Source: Methylobacterium gnaphalii (GTDB lineage Bacteria > Pseudomonadota > Alphaproteobacteria > Rhizobiales > Beijerinckiaceae). Taken from it: a stretch of 64,000 bases of DNA. Within the stretch, counting starts at the first letter, position 1; every line of letters begins with the position of its first letter. The translations under genes were made by a program, and so were the position numbers. The DNA is taken from the NCBI RefSeq assembly GCF_007992215.1, contig NZ_BJZV01000002.1:124001-188000 (forward strand). Direction: 5' to 3'. Shown piece after piece: positions 18,326-27,620 of the stretch. The notes below the pieces were generated by a model. It had not been told where the DNA came from, searched no databases, and saw nothing but the letters and a program-made list of their open reading frames with translations.

Positions 18326-19252
18326 GTGAGCCTCGACGCCTACGCCCTTCTCCGTCCCCTCTGGCTCATCGCCATCCCTGTCATCGCCCTGCTCGCCCTG
18401 CGTGCAGCTTGGCGTTCGGCACCGCTTGGCGACTGGGTCAAGGCGGTCGATCCGACGCTGATGGCGATGCTGGCGCAGCGCGGGGCCGTGCTCGGTGGCC
18501 GCCGCCAGGCCAACATCGTCGCGGCCGTCGCTGCCGGGCTGATCGCGCTTGCGCTGACCGGGCCGGCCTTCGAGCGCCCCAACGCGTCGACTTTCCGCAA
18601 CCTCGACGCCACCGTGGTGGTGCTCGACGTCTCGCGCTCGGTCACCGAGGGCGGTCGATTCAAGGAAGCCCGGCAGGCGGCCGAGGCGGTGGCGCAGGCC
18701 GCCGGCAGCCGTTCGGTCGCCCTGGTGATCTATGCGGGCGATGCCTACACTGCGGTCTCGCCCACCACCGACCGGGACTCGATCGGCACCACGCTGTTCG
18801 CGCTCGATTCCGATACCGTGCCCGACCGCGGCAGCCACCCCGAGCGCGGCCTGACCCTCGCCCGGAAGATCCTCGGCGAGGCCAATGTCGTGGCGGCCGA
18901 CGTGGTCTTGATCAGCGACGGAGACGGTATCGGCCAGGCTGCCGAGCGCGAGGCCGCCGCCATTCGTGACAAGGGCTGGCACCTGCACGCCCTCTTCGTT
19001 CCCGCCGGCAGGGCCCTGATGCCGGGCACACCGAAGCCGGACCGCGCCGCCCTCGATCGACTCGCCTCGGAAGGCGGAGGCCGGGTCGCGGATATCGACT
19101 CGGCCGAGCCCGTGCTCGACCGCGTCGGTGCGAGCACGGCGCAGCACCTCGCCGCCGGCGGCTACAGCGTGCTCGCTTTCCAAGATCTCGGCCGCTGGCT
19201 GCTGCTGTTGGCGCTACTGCCGGCACTGGTCCTGTTCCGGAGGAGCGCCTGA
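18326..19252 (+). CDS. VWA-domain membrane protein, BatB-like
   Basis: 308 residues from a GTG. N-terminal helices (about 10-27 and 66-82), a VWA domain with MIDAS DVSRS in VVVLDVSRSVTEGG, VALVIYAGDAYTAVSPTTD and VLISDGDGIG, and a C-terminal helix (LLLLALLPALVLF). It ends with TGATG, sharing a base with the next start. Partner of the BatA-like protein; the two probably form a heteromeric membrane complex served by the MoxR ATPase. Confidence 0.9.
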   Translation: MSLDAYALLRPLWLIAIPVIALLALRAAWRSAPLGDWVKAVDPTLMAMLAQRGAVLGGRRQANIVAAVAAGLIALALTGPAFERPNASTFRNLDATVVVLDVSRSVTEGGRFKEARQAAEAVAQAAGSRSVALVIYAGDAYTAVSPTTDRDSIGTTLFALDSDTVPDRGSHPERGLTLARKILGEANVVAADVVLISDGDGIGQAAEREAAAIRDKGWHLHALFVPAGRALMPGTPKPDRAALDRLASEGGGRVADIDSAEPVLDRVGASTAQHLAAGGYSVLAFQDLGRWLLLLALLPALVLFRRSA

Positions 19253-20181
19253 TGGCCGCCGCCCCCGACCATCGCCTGTTCCGCGCTGCCCTGCCCTTCC
19301 GACGGCCGGCGATCCGGCGGCGCTTGCAGCGATACGCACGCATCGCCGGGCTCGGAGTGGTGGGAGCAGCCATCCTGTCGCTCGTCCTCGTCTATGATCC
19401 CCGCACGAGCTTCGGCCGATTACTGATGGCCGGCGGCCTGCCATCCATGGCGGCTGACGTGATGACCAATGACGGCTGGCGGGCCGCTGCCCTCTACGAG
19501 GCCGGCCGCTACGCCGAAGCGATCGCGATCTTCCGGGCGCAGGGAAAGCGCAGCGCCTACAATCTCGGGAACGCGCTGGCCCGCTCGGGCGACCTCCAAG
19601 GCGCTGTCGATGCCTACGACGAAGCCCTCGCCTACAACCCGCGTGACGCCGACGCGCAGGCCAACCGCTCCCTCGTCGCCAAGCTGCTCGAGGAGGAGAT
19701 CGACCGCGGCAAGGGAGGTGGCATCGCCAACGCCTCGGCCCAGTACAGCGCCCGCTTCGGCAACACCCAGAACCAGGACAAGGCCGACGACATCAGGGCC
19801 ACCTCGAGCGGCGAAGGCCTCGCCGGCAACAAGGAGGCCGGCTCCAGTGAGTCGCTGCCCGGCAATAGCCCGGTCGCCCGTCGCGGCCGCTCGGAGCAGC
19901 AATCCGTCGATTCCGGCAAGGGCCAGGCGCGTGGGTCGGCCAGCGACGCTGCCGGCCGCGGCCGCCAAGGCGCCGGCTCCGCCATGGTTGCCGCCGCGCC
20001 CGAGCGCGAGGCCCGCCGCGTTACCAAGAGCTTCGAGGCGCACGAGATTCACCCGGACCGGCTCTGGCTTCAGACCCTGCCGGACGAGCCTGGCCGCTTC
20101 CTCAAGCTGCGGCTGAAGGCCGAGCAGGCCCGCCGGATCGAGGCCGGAACGGCGATTCCGGGAGGCAGCAACCCGTGGTGA
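19252..20181 (+). CDS. TPR-containing membrane protein, BatC-like
   Basis: 309 residues. An N-terminal membrane helix (about 27-44) is followed by tetratricopeptide-like sequence (AALYEAGRYAEAIAIF, AYNLGNALARSGDLQGAVDAYDEALAYNPRDADAQAN, about 75-140) and then a long low-complexity Gly/Ser/Ala/Arg-rich tail. The end (RLWLQTLPDEPGRFLKLR) matches the C-termini of such operon proteins. It overlaps the following gene by 7 bases. Likely a periplasmic scaffold for the VWA proteins. Confidence 0.85.
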   Translation: MAAAPDHRLFRAALPFRRPAIRRRLQRYARIAGLGVVGAAILSLVLVYDPRTSFGRLLMAGGLPSMAADVMTNDGWRAAALYEAGRYAEAIAIFRAQGKRSAYNLGNALARSGDLQGAVDAYDEALAYNPRDADAQANRSLVAKLLEEEIDRGKGGGIANASAQYSARFGNTQNQDKADDIRATSSGEGLAGNKEAGSSESLPGNSPVARRGRSEQQSVDSGKGQARGSASDAAGRGRQGAGSAMVAAAPEREARRVTKSFEAHEIHPDRLWLQTLPDEPGRFLKLRLKAEQARRIEAGTAIPGGSNPW

Positions 20182-21488
20182 CGTTTCTGAGAGTTCTCGC
20201 ACAGCGAACCCTCGCCCACAGTATGGGAAGGGTTTTGGCAGTGCTGCTCGCACTCCTCCTTGGACAAATCCCTGCCCGCGCCATCGAGCCGGGCGACTTG
20301 ACCCTCACGGTCACGCCGGAACTCTCCGGCAACGCGCAGCCCTATGCCCGCGAGATGGTCTTGCTGAAGCTGCGTGGGGTCTATCGCACGCAGATCCTGC
20401 TCGAAGACGTGCGGCAGCCGGCCCTGACCAATTTCTCCTGGACCCAGCTCGGCCGCGACAGCTGGAGCCGCACGCAGTTGCCGGATGGACAGATGGCGCT
20501 CCAGTTCGAGCGCACGGTCGCGATCTTTCCGCAGCACACCGGCACCTTCACCATCGAGCCGTTCGTCCACAAGTTGACCATCAACGACAATGGCGAACGC
20601 AAGCTCGTCGAGGTGCGCTCGGAGCCGATCGAGTTTCCTGTCGCCAAATGGACGGCCGAGACCGGCGGCCCGGATGCGCCCGAGCCATGGTGGCTGCCGG
20701 CCCGCGACGTCACGATCACGGATTCCTGGGATCCCGACCCGGAGACGGTCAACCAGGGTGACACTGCACGCCGCATCGTGACCCTCGAAGCGCAGGGAAT
20801 GCTCGCCGAAGGCCTGCCGCCGCGGCCGATCATGCGCACCCGCGGCATCGTCACCTTCGCGGGACCGGTGAAGCGCGAGACCATCATCACGCCGAGCGGT
20901 CCCGTCGCACGCGCAACCTACCAGTGGGACCTCAAGAAGGGTGTCCCCGAGGTGATCGCCCTCGAGGGCATCCAGATCCCCTGGTACGACACCCTCTCGC
21001 GCACCATGCGTGTGACAGAGATTCCTGCCCGCCAGATCGGCGGTGGCCTGCCCGACCGCGAGGACGACCTGAAGCCGCCGAGTCCAGCCTCCTGGGCGAC
21101 GATTGCGGCAGCCGCCTTGGCGGCCTTTGGCCTGGGGCTGGCGCTCATCGGCTTCGGCGCGCGCCGGCCGGTCCTGCGCCTCAGCCGCGGCGGGCGGCAG
21201 GCGTTGCGCCGCGCCGCGGCAGCGGGTGACGCCGTCGCGTTCCGTGCGGCACTCGGGCGGGCGATGCAGGCCGAGCCGGACCTCGCGCGGGTTTGGCGCG
21301 CCGACCCGGACGCGGCGGCCGCGCTGTCGGCGCTCGATCGGACGGTCTACGGAATGGGCGATGCGGCGACGCCCAATTTGACTGAGCTGACGCAGTTGTT
21401 CTCGCGGCGCCGAAAAGCAGCTGTGACCGTGCTCGCCGAGGAGCCCCGGCTGGCGCCGCTCGACGGATGGGGCAGGCCGGCGCGCTGA
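20175..21488 (+). CDS. BatD-like membrane protein
   Basis: 437 residues from one of two adjacent GTG codons. Signal-anchor helix near residues 17-32, a large periplasmic beta-rich domain (about 40-300) and a membrane helix (about 308-330) followed by a cytoplasmic helical tail. Oxygen-tolerance/BatD-type sequence. It is the last gene of the MoxR operon; a convergent small gene follows after 6 bases. Confidence 0.85.
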   Translation: MVTFLRVLAQRTLAHSMGRVLAVLLALLLGQIPARAIEPGDLTLTVTPELSGNAQPYAREMVLLKLRGVYRTQILLEDVRQPALTNFSWTQLGRDSWSRTQLPDGQMALQFERTVAIFPQHTGTFTIEPFVHKLTINDNGERKLVEVRSEPIEFPVAKWTAETGGPDAPEPWWLPARDVTITDSWDPDPETVNQGDTARRIVTLEAQGMLAEGLPPRPIMRTRGIVTFAGPVKRETIITPSGPVARATYQWDLKKGVPEVIALEGIQIPWYDTLSRTMRVTEIPARQIGGGLPDREDDLKPPSPASWATIAAAALAAFGLGLALIGFGARRPVLRLSRGGRQALRRAAAAGDAVAFRAALGRAMQAEPDLARVWRADPDAAAALSALDRTVYGMGDAATPNLTELTQLFSRRRKAAVTVLAEEPRLAPLDGWGRPAR

Positions 21489-21494
21489 AGAGGC

Positions 21495-21788
21495 TCAGCG
21501 CTTCGCGACGACGGCTTTCTGCGCCCTCTCGGGTGTGGTGCTGGAGATCAGTTTGAGCAGGTGACCCTGGTCGAGACCCTGCGTGACAGATTCCGACATG
21601 GCGTTGGCGCGCTCGACCTTGCGCGGGGTGATCGAGCCCGTGGTGACGGGATCGGGGATCGCGGCCATGGCCGGTGCCGGCGCGGAGTCGGCCGGGTCGC
21701 GCTGAATGCGCAGGGCCCAATGGGCCGCGGTGGAGAGAGCGGCGATGGCGAGAATCGCCTTGATGCCGCCTGTGAGAAGGCGCCGCAT
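21495..21788 (-). CDS. Small single-pass membrane or exported protein
   Basis: 97 residues from the ATG at 21788 (MRRLLTGGIKAILAIAAL); the longer frame upstream is not protein-like. One hydrophobic segment (about 7-23) could be a signal peptide or anchor; the rest is polar (VTTGSITPRKVERANAMSE). The family is not recognised. Convergent with the BatD-like gene. Confidence 0.6.
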   Translation of the reverse strand: MRRLLTGGIKAILAIAALSTAAHWALRIQRDPADSAPAPAMAAIPDPVTTGSITPRKVERANAMSESVTQGLDQGHLLKLISSTTPERAQKAVVAKR

Positions 21789-22212
21789 GATCAATGGCCC
21801 GAAGAGACGCAACAGGACGCAGAGGGTTCCCCGTGTCGGGCCTAGAGTTGCGCGGAAGCGTGAATGAAGCTTCTCACACCCCCGCGTTCGGCGTCTCGCC
21901 GTGAGACAGATCCGACAGAATTCTGTGGGCCATGCGCCGGGACCGCGGTTCCTGTTCCCCGCGCGCCCGACACTCCGGCAGCGACTCGGCCCACTGAGCC
22001 TCACAGATGCGGCGCAGAGAACTGGTCCGCGGCCGCTCCGTCACTGCAAGCCCCACTGCCAAGCAGGCCCGTTCGAGCTCGCGATACCGTCACAGGCGCA
22101 TCGGCTGCGGGGAGCGTCGATTTAGGATTGTTGCCGTTCGTCGGCAACCGAAGCTCGGCTGGTTGTAGCCACCCCGGCTTGATTTTCGGGCTGGGATTCG
22201 CCTGATGGGCGC
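21789..22212. other. Intergenic region upstream of bioB
   Basis: About 420 bases with no supported gene; frames of 60-75 codons on both strands have Arg/Pro-rich compositions typical of chance reading in G+C-rich DNA. A small hairpin TTGCCG-TTCGT-CGGCAA lies at 22131-22147, 66 bases before bioB, and could be an operator or leader stem. No biotin-repressor site was recognised. Confidence 0.5.
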
Positions 22213-23220
22213 ATGACCGAGCCGACACCCCTTTCCCGCCTCGACACCAACGCGATCCGTCACGACTGGACGCTGGCCGAGGTACAGGCCATTCACGACC
22301 TGCCGCTGCTGGATCTCATCCATCGCGCCGGCACGGTGCATCGGGCGCATAACGACCCGGCCGACATCCAGCGCGCCGCGCTTCTCTCCATCAAGACCGG
22401 CGGTTGCCCAGAGGATTGCGCCTATTGTCCGCAATCGGCTCACCACAAGGAAGCCGGCATGACGCGCCAGCGCCTGATGCCGGTCGAGGCCGTTTTGCGC
22501 GAGGCTGCCGCGGCGAAGGCTCAAGGCGCGCACCGCTTCTGCATGGGTGCCGCATGGCGCCAGCCGAAGGACGGGCCGGAATTCGACCAGGTGCTCGACA
22601 TGGTGCGCGGCGTGCGGGGCATGGGCATGGAGGCCTGCGTGACGCTGGGCATGCTCACCGCCTCACAGGCCGAGCGGCTCGCCGAGGCGGGGCTGACCTC
22701 CTACAACCACAACCTCGATACCGGCCCTGAATTCTACGGCGACATCATCTCGACGCGGACCTACGAGGACCGCCTGAAGACCCTCGACCACGTGCGGCAG
22801 GCCGGCATCGGCGTCTGCTGCGGCGGCATCGTCGGCATGGGCGAGCGGGTGCGCGACCGGGTCGAGATGCTGCAACTGCTGGCGAATCACGCGCCGCATC
22901 CCGAGAGTGTGCCGATCAATGCGCTGGTCGCTGTCGAGGGGACGCCGCTGGAGGATCGGCCGCCGGTTGATCCGCTCGACCTCGTGCGGATGTGTGCTAC
23001 GGCCCGTATCGTGATGCCGAAGGCCCGCGTACGTCTCAGCGCCGGACGCAAAGGATTGACGCGCGAGGCGCAGATTCTGTGCTTCCTCGCCGGCGCCAAC
23101 TCGATCTTCTACGGCGAGCGCCTGCTCACTACGGCCAACAACGAGGGCGACGAGGATGCGGCGCTGCTGCGTGACATCGGCGTCACCGTGCCGGAGATGA
23201 CGCTCGCCGCCGCAGAGTAG
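22213..23220 (+). CDS. bioB: Biotin synthase
   Basis: Radical SAM enzyme inserting sulfur into dethiobiotin. 335 residues, normal length. The SAM cluster motif is CPEDCAYC in [20 protein letters not shown] (about 60-80). Further typical sequences: [41 protein letters not shown] and [10 protein letters not shown] with the Arg that contacts the second cluster. Stands alone; other bio genes are not in the window. Confidence 0.96.
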   Translation: MTEPTPLSRLDTNAIRHDWTLAEVQAIHDLPLLDLIHRAGTVHRAHNDPADIQRAALLSIKTGGCPEDCAYCPQSAHHKEAGMTRQRLMPVEAVLREAAAAKAQGAHRFCMGAAWRQPKDGPEFDQVLDMVRGVRGMGMEACVTLGMLTASQAERLAEAGLTSYNHNLDTGPEFYGDIISTRTYEDRLKTLDHVRQAGIGVCCGGIVGMGERVRDRVEMLQLLANHAPHPESVPINALVAVEGTPLEDRPPVDPLDLVRMCATARIVMPKARVRLSAGRKGLTREAQILCFLAGANSIFYGERLLTTANNEGDEDAALLRDIGVTVPEMTLAAAE

Positions 23221-23223
23221 GCA

Positions 23224-23241
23224 GCGGCCTCGGACGGCCGC
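23224..23241 (+). terminator. Hairpin after bioB
   Basis: GCGGCC (23224-23229) pairs with GGCCGC (23236-23241) four bases after the bioB stop. No T-tract follows, so this is a weak or Rho-assisted terminator at best. Confidence 0.4.
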
Positions 23242-23342
23242 AGCCGTCGCGTTCTTGCCGAGGCCTTGCGTATTGGGAACCGGCTAGGTCTCGCCTGTTC
23301 CGGTGATTCCTCCCGCCCTCCCGTCCGTCATCGGTCCGGAAG

Positions 23343-24134
23343 TCAGGCCTGCAGGCCTCTTCTGGCCAGCCACCGGCGCAAACCGACCGATAGCAGCGCG
23401 AACACCGCGAGCGCGACGAGGCCGGCGATCATGCCCGGCGTGACGAGGCCGCGCAGGTCGAGCGCGGCATCGCAGGCGGCATCGCCTCGGGCGAGGCAGG
23501 CGGTCTTGGCAGCCTCGTGCGCACCGACGATCTCCTCGAGCCCGGCCCCCGTGGCCGCGTAGACGAAGGCGCCCGGCGTCAGGCCGAGCAGCGTGGCGAG
23601 GATGAAGGTGCGCGGCCGGACGCCGAAGATGGCTGGCCCGAGATTGGTCATCCAGAACGGAAACAGGGGCAGCAGCCGCAGGAAGGCCACGTAACCGAAG
23701 GCATCGCGCCGAAAACCCTCGGCGAGCCGCCCGAGCCGGGAGCCGGCACGGCGCAGGAGCATATCGCGCGCCGCGTAGCGCCCGATCGAAAAGACGATCG
23801 CCGCCCCCGTGGTCGCCGAGGCGATCGCCGTCAGCGCACCGGTCACCGTGCCGAACAGGAAGCCGCAGATCATGCTCAGCACGAGGCTCGCGGGCACCGA
23901 GACAACCACGCAGGCGACGTAGACGGCCGCCGCTGCCGCGATCGCCCGCGGTCGATTGTCCGCGACGGCCTCATGCAGCCAGGCGCGTGAGGCCATCAAC
24001 CTGTCCATGTCGAGCAGGTGCGCTCCACCTGAGACGAGGATCGCGAGCGAGATGCAGACGAGCAGGATGAGCGGCAGCCAGCGCAACCACGCCCTGCGCG
24101 GTGTCTCCGGGCGCGGCTCCTCGGCGCTGGTCAT
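23343..24134 (-). CDS. TVP38/TMEM64 (VTT) family membrane protein
   Basis: 263 residues from the ATG at 24134 (MTSAEEPRPETPRR). Multi-pass protein with about six helices and the VTT-family core: VSVPASLVLSMICGFLFG, TTGAAIVFSIGRYAAR, FVAFLRLLPLFPFW-type segment (here YVAFLRLLPLFPFWMTN) and VYAATGAGL. Such proteins are proposed phospholipid scramblase-like or DedA-related transporters. It lies 23 bases after a phospholipid methyltransferase gene, so a lipid-related job is plausible. Confidence 0.9.
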   Translation of the reverse strand: MTSAEEPRPETPRRAWLRWLPLILLVCISLAILVSGGAHLLDMDRLMASRAWLHEAVADNRPRAIAAAAAVYVACVVVSVPASLVLSMICGFLFGTVTGALTAIASATTGAAIVFSIGRYAARDMLLRRAGSRLGRLAEGFRRDAFGYVAFLRLLPLFPFWMTNLGPAIFGVRPRTFILATLLGLTPGAFVYAATGAGLEEIVGAHEAAKTACLARGDAACDAALDLRGLVTPGMIAGLVALAVFALLSVGLRRWLARRGLQA

Positions 24135-24157
24135 GGCGGTGCTGCGTGTGCTGTTGG

Positions 24158-24823
24158 CTAGCCTGCCTTCCGCATCCGCAGGATCTTGAAGAACCCGCCG
24201 GGGAAGGTTGGTGCGACGCCGATGAACTCGACGCTGTTGCGGCGCGCCCAGGCCTCGATCCGCGTCGACTTGAAATCGGATGACCAGCCGATCTTGGTGC
24301 AGAGCGGTGCAACGATTTCCTCGACCCGCGCCACCGGTCCATTGGTCTGCCCGAAATGATTGGCGAGGATGATGCCGCCGCCCGGCCGCACCACCCGCAG
24401 GAACTCGGAGAGCGCCGCCTCGGGGTCGGGCACCAGGGTGATCAGGAACTGCGCGACCACGGCGTCGAAGCAATTGTCGGCATAGCCGAGGCGGCAGACA
24501 TCCATCACCTGAAGGCCGTGGACATGGGCGAGGCCGCGGCGGAGCACCTTGGCCCGGGCGCGCTTCAGCATGTCCTCGGACAGGTCGACGCCACAGACGA
24601 AGCTTCCCTTGGGATAGTAGCCGAGCGACAGGCCGGTGCCGACGCCGGCCTCCAGAATGCGGGGCCCATGCTCGACGGCTGCCTCGACGGCGGCACGGGC
24701 AGCAGGCTCGGTGAGCTTGTCGTAGATCACGTCGTAGACCGGCGCCCAGCGGGCATAGGCCTTGCGCATCAGGGCCGTGCTGGGTCCGGCCGTGTTCGCC
24801 TCGGGCACTCGCTCGCTCCGCAT
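24158..24823 (-). CDS. pmtA: Phosphatidylethanolamine N-methyltransferase-like SAM enzyme
   Basis: 221-residue class I SAM methyltransferase. The N-terminal ARWAPVYDVIYDKLTEPAR-type segment is characteristic of Rhodobacter/Methylobacterium PmtA and UbiE relatives. SAM-binding motif I is ILEAGVGTGLSLGYY (about 56-70), acidic motif II VCGVDLSEDML, and post-motif FLRVVRPGGGIIL. It would methylate phosphatidylethanolamine towards phosphatidylcholine. The gene name is likely but not certain within this large family. Confidence 0.8.
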   Translation of the reverse strand: MRSERVPEANTAGPSTALMRKAYARWAPVYDVIYDKLTEPAARAAVEAAVEHGPRILEAGVGTGLSLGYYPKGSFVCGVDLSEDMLKRARAKVLRRGLAHVHGLQVMDVCRLGYADNCFDAVVAQFLITLVPDPEAALSEFLRVVRPGGGIILANHFGQTNGPVARVEEIVAPLCTKIGWSSDFKSTRIEAWARRNSVEFIGVAPTFPGGFFKILRMRKAG

Positions 24824-24859
24824 GTGGTCGATTGTCTCCGGAAGGATGCTTTTGGCGCG

Positions 24860-26023
24860 TCAGGCGGCCCGGGCGCCGGCATCGGCGGCCGCGTGCGACT
24901 GGACGCGGCGGATGGTGCCTCCGCCGAGGACGCGGGACCGCTCAGTGGTGTCGGCGTAGATCACGCAGGCCTGGCCGGGGGAGACGCCGTCCTCCGGCGT
25001 CGCCAGCACGACCTCGGCGCAGCCGGCCTCGGCGTTCCAGTCGAGATGCGCCGGCCGCGGCGGCCGCGTGGAACGGACGCGCACGGCGACTTCAGCGCCG
25101 CGAAGCTCCTGCAGCGGCTGCTCGCCGAGCCAGTTCACATCGTCCAGCCGGATGCGACTCGTCGCTAGCGCCTCGCGGGGGCCGACCACGACGCGGGCGG
25201 TCTCCGGCTCCAGCCGCACGACGTAGAGCGGCGCCGAGGCCGCGACGCCGAGGCCTCGGCGCTGACCGATGGTGTAATGGATGATGCCTTCATGACGACC
25301 GAGAGCGCGTCCTTCGAGATCGACGATCTCGCCAGGGCGGGTCGCATCCGGGCGCAGCTTGGCGATCACGTCGGCGTAGCGGCCCTGGGGCACGAAGCAG
25401 ATGTCCTGGCTGTCGGCCTTCTCCGCGACAGACAGGCCGAAGTCGCGCGCGAGCCGGCGCGTCTTGTCCTTGCCCATCTCGCCGAGGGGGAAGCGCAGGA
25501 AGTCGAGCTGAGCGGACGTGGTCGCGTAGAGGAAATAGCTCTGGTCGCGGGCCGGATCGAGCGCACGGTAGAGGTCGCGCCCTCCCCCCGCCCGCGGGCG
25601 ACTCGCGACGTAGTGACCCGTCGCCAGGGCGTCGGCACCGAGATCGTGGGCCATGCCCAGCAGATCACGGAACTTGACCGAGCGATTGCACTCGACACAG
25701 GGGATCGGCGTCTCGCCGGCGAGGTAGCTCTCGGCGAAGCGGTCGATCACCGCCTCGCGGAAGCGGTCCTCGTAATCGAGCACGTAATGCGGGATGCCCA
25801 ACGCCTCGGCCACGCGGCGGGCATCGTTGATATCCTGCCCAGCGCAGCAGGCGCCCTTGCGATGGATCGCGGCGCCATGGTCGTAGAGCTGCAGCGTGAC
25901 GCCGACGACCTCGTAGCCCTCGCGCTTCAGCAATCCGGCCACGACAGAGGAATCGACGCCGCCGGACATGGCGACGACAACGCGTGTCTCGTCGGGAGGC
26001 TTCGGAAGATCGAGCGAATTCAT
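24860..26023 (-). CDS. mnmA: tRNA-specific 2-thiouridylase MnmA
   Basis: Thiolates U34 of tRNA Lys, Glu and Gln. 387 residues from the ATG at 26023 ([12 protein letters not shown]); the 71 upstream codons in frame are not conserved. PP-loop [14 protein letters not shown] (about 19-32), catalytic cysteines in the [10 protein letters not shown] segment and the later [10 protein letters not shown] region, ATGHYVASR and the C-terminal beta-barrel SPGQACVIY. Divergent from fliK. Confidence 0.93.
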   Translation of the reverse strand: MNSLDLPKPPDETRVVVAMSGGVDSSVVAGLLKREGYEVVGVTLQLYDHGAAIHRKGACCAGQDINDARRVAEALGIPHYVLDYEDRFREAVIDRFAESYLAGETPIPCVECNRSVKFRDLLGMAHDLGADALATGHYVASRPRAGGGRDLYRALDPARDQSYFLYATTSAQLDFLRFPLGEMGKDKTRRLARDFGLSVAEKADSQDICFVPQGRYADVIAKLRPDATRPGEIVDLEGRALGRHEGIIHYTIGQRRGLGVAASAPLYVVRLEPETARVVVGPREALATSRIRLDDVNWLGEQPLQELRGAEVAVRVRSTRPPRPAHLDWNAEAGCAEVVLATPEDGVSPGQACVIYADTTERSRVLGGGTIRRVQSHAAADAGARAA

Positions 26024-26177
26024 CACGGCAGCATACGGCCGGCCGAGCCGGATGCGGCTGGGTATAGCGGTCTGGATGCCGGGTTTCCAGCGATCCCGTG
26101 ACGGCACAGAGACATAGCTGTCAAACGACGTGATGCGGCTTGCCCGCGCTGCGGCGGCCCGAGCGAGAACTGCCGCG

Positions 26178-26293
26178 CCGGGAAGAATCTGCCGGGCTGC
26201 GGCAATCTCATCCGAGCATGCCGACAAGTCGTTCATGCGAAGTCTATGAAAATCAATAGCTTATAAAATCTCTGGAATGGCTCGGCGCTTGCT
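26178..26293 (+). promoter_or_regulatory. Sigma-54 promoter and candidate FlbD site upstream of fliK
   Basis: TGGCTCGGCGCTTGCT at 26278-26293 fits the sigma-54 consensus TGGCACGrNNNTTGCW in all but one defined position, with the invariant GG (-24) and GC (-12) at correct spacing. The fliK ATG lies 29 bases after it. About 80-100 bases upstream, CCGGGAAGAATCTGCCGGG (26178-26196) resembles the fliF palindrome at 28813-28827 and is placed as an enhancer would be. FlbD, the matching activator, is encoded at 32577. Confidence 0.7.
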
Positions 26294-26321
26294 GATGTCC
26301 CGGTGAAGGAGTGCGCGCCGG

Positions 26322-27608
26322 ATGTCGCTGACGTTGAAGGATGTGGTGGAGAACCAGATGCGTCTGCGCGCATCAGGCCTGCGTCGGGACGCCGCCGATC
26401 CGCGCTCTGCAGGCCAGAGCGGACGCGAGCGTTTCGCTGTCGATGCATCCGAGCGGCCGGCTACTCAGACGCGGCACCCATCCGACCACGCTGATGCCAC
26501 AAAGACGCGAGGCTCCCGGGCCGACCCGCCCGGGCGGCAGGACGATCCGGCGCGGGCCAAAAGCGGCACAGAGGCAAAGCCCGAGGCGAAGCAGGCCGAT
26601 CGTCCCGATGCCCCGAGGAAGCCGACAGGACCCGGCCAACCTGGCAAAACGCAGGGCGCCGCTGATGCGCAGCGGGAGACCGCCGAAACATCGAAAGGTG
26701 AACTGACAGCCGAGGGTCTCGGAACGTCGGACGCGGCCGGCGGTGAACCTGCACCCGCTTCGGCGCCCGAGGCGAGCGCGTTGCCCGATACGTCCTCGAT
26801 CATTGCCCTGTTCGTCTCTCCGCCTGCTGCCGCTCCCCCGCCGCCTCCCGCGACGACCCTTGGTGGTGGCGATGCGATGACCGAGGATGCATCCGAGATC
26901 GAGACCGATCAGGGCGCTACGAAGGGGGCAGCGACATCCGACCTCAAGCCCGGTGCGGCATCTAACGCTGCAGGCACGGCCAAGCCCGAATTTCAGGCGA
27001 TGCTCGGCGACGCGGCCGCAGCGGCTCAGCCCGATGCAGCCCAGCAGGTTGCCGCACCGGCTGCCGATGCTGTTGCCGCTGCCGGGGCACCCGCGGCCTC
27101 ATCTGCGCCGACAGAGGCCAAGGCCGCCGCGGCAGCGCATCAGCAGGCGGCCGCCACACCAGCCGCGGCTCCGGTGCCGCTCGGTGCCGTGCCGATGACG
27201 ATTGGGCTGCGCGCGCTCGGTGAGTCGAATCGCTTCGAGATCCGGCTCGATCCGAAGGAACTCGGCCGCATCGACGTATCGATCGACATCGACAAACAGA
27301 GCGGCACCGTCGGTGCGCGCCTCGTCGTGGATCGGCCGGAGACGCTCGCGCTCCTCCAGCGAGATGCGTCGAGCCTCCAGCAGGCTCTGTCCCAGACCGG
27401 CCTCGACGCCAGCGCCGGTATCGCCCTCTCCCTGCGCGGCGACGGCACTGGGCAGGGCAACGGCAACGCCTTCGGCGCCAACGGCCAGCAACACGGTGCC
27501 AGCCAATCCGATCGCACCGGCCAGCAGGCCGGGACCGACCAGACCCCCATCGACCTCGTGCCGCTTCGCTCGCTCGCCGGGCTCGGTCGCGTCGACATCC
27601 GAATTTAA
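26322..27608 (+). CDS. fliK: Flagellar hook-length control protein FliK
   Basis: 428 residues. The first 290 are disordered, rich in Ala, Pro, Gln, Asp and Lys, as expected for the ruler part exported during hook assembly. The C-terminal 110 residues are the Flg_hook domain, with LRALGESNRFEIRLDPKELGRIDV-type sequence, VGARLVVDRPETLALL and LQQALSQTGLDAS, which switches export specificity via FlhB. Followed by flgD after 12 bases. Lies behind a sigma-54 promoter. Confidence 0.9.
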   Translation: MSLTLKDVVENQMRLRASGLRRDAADPRSAGQSGRERFAVDASERPATQTRHPSDHADATKTRGSRADPPGRQDDPARAKSGTEAKPEAKQADRPDAPRKPTGPGQPGKTQGAADAQRETAETSKGELTAEGLGTSDAAGGEPAPASAPEASALPDTSSIIALFVSPPAAAPPPPPATTLGGGDAMTEDASEIETDQGATKGAATSDLKPGAASNAAGTAKPEFQAMLGDAAAAAQPDAAQQVAAPAADAVAAAGAPAASSAPTEAKAAAAAHQQAAATPAAAPVPLGAVPMTIGLRALGESNRFEIRLDPKELGRIDVSIDIDKQSGTVGARLVVDRPETLALLQRDASSLQQALSQTGLDASAGIALSLRGDGTGQGNGNAFGANGQQHGASQSDRTGQQAGTDQTPIDLVPLRSLAGLGRVDIRI

Positions 27609-27620
27609 GGAGACACGCTC

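Noticed and set aside
21874-22062. A 62-codon minus-strand frame upstream of bioB
   Set aside because: Arg/Glu-rich, no convincing ribosome site, and overlapped by similar chance frames on the other strand.
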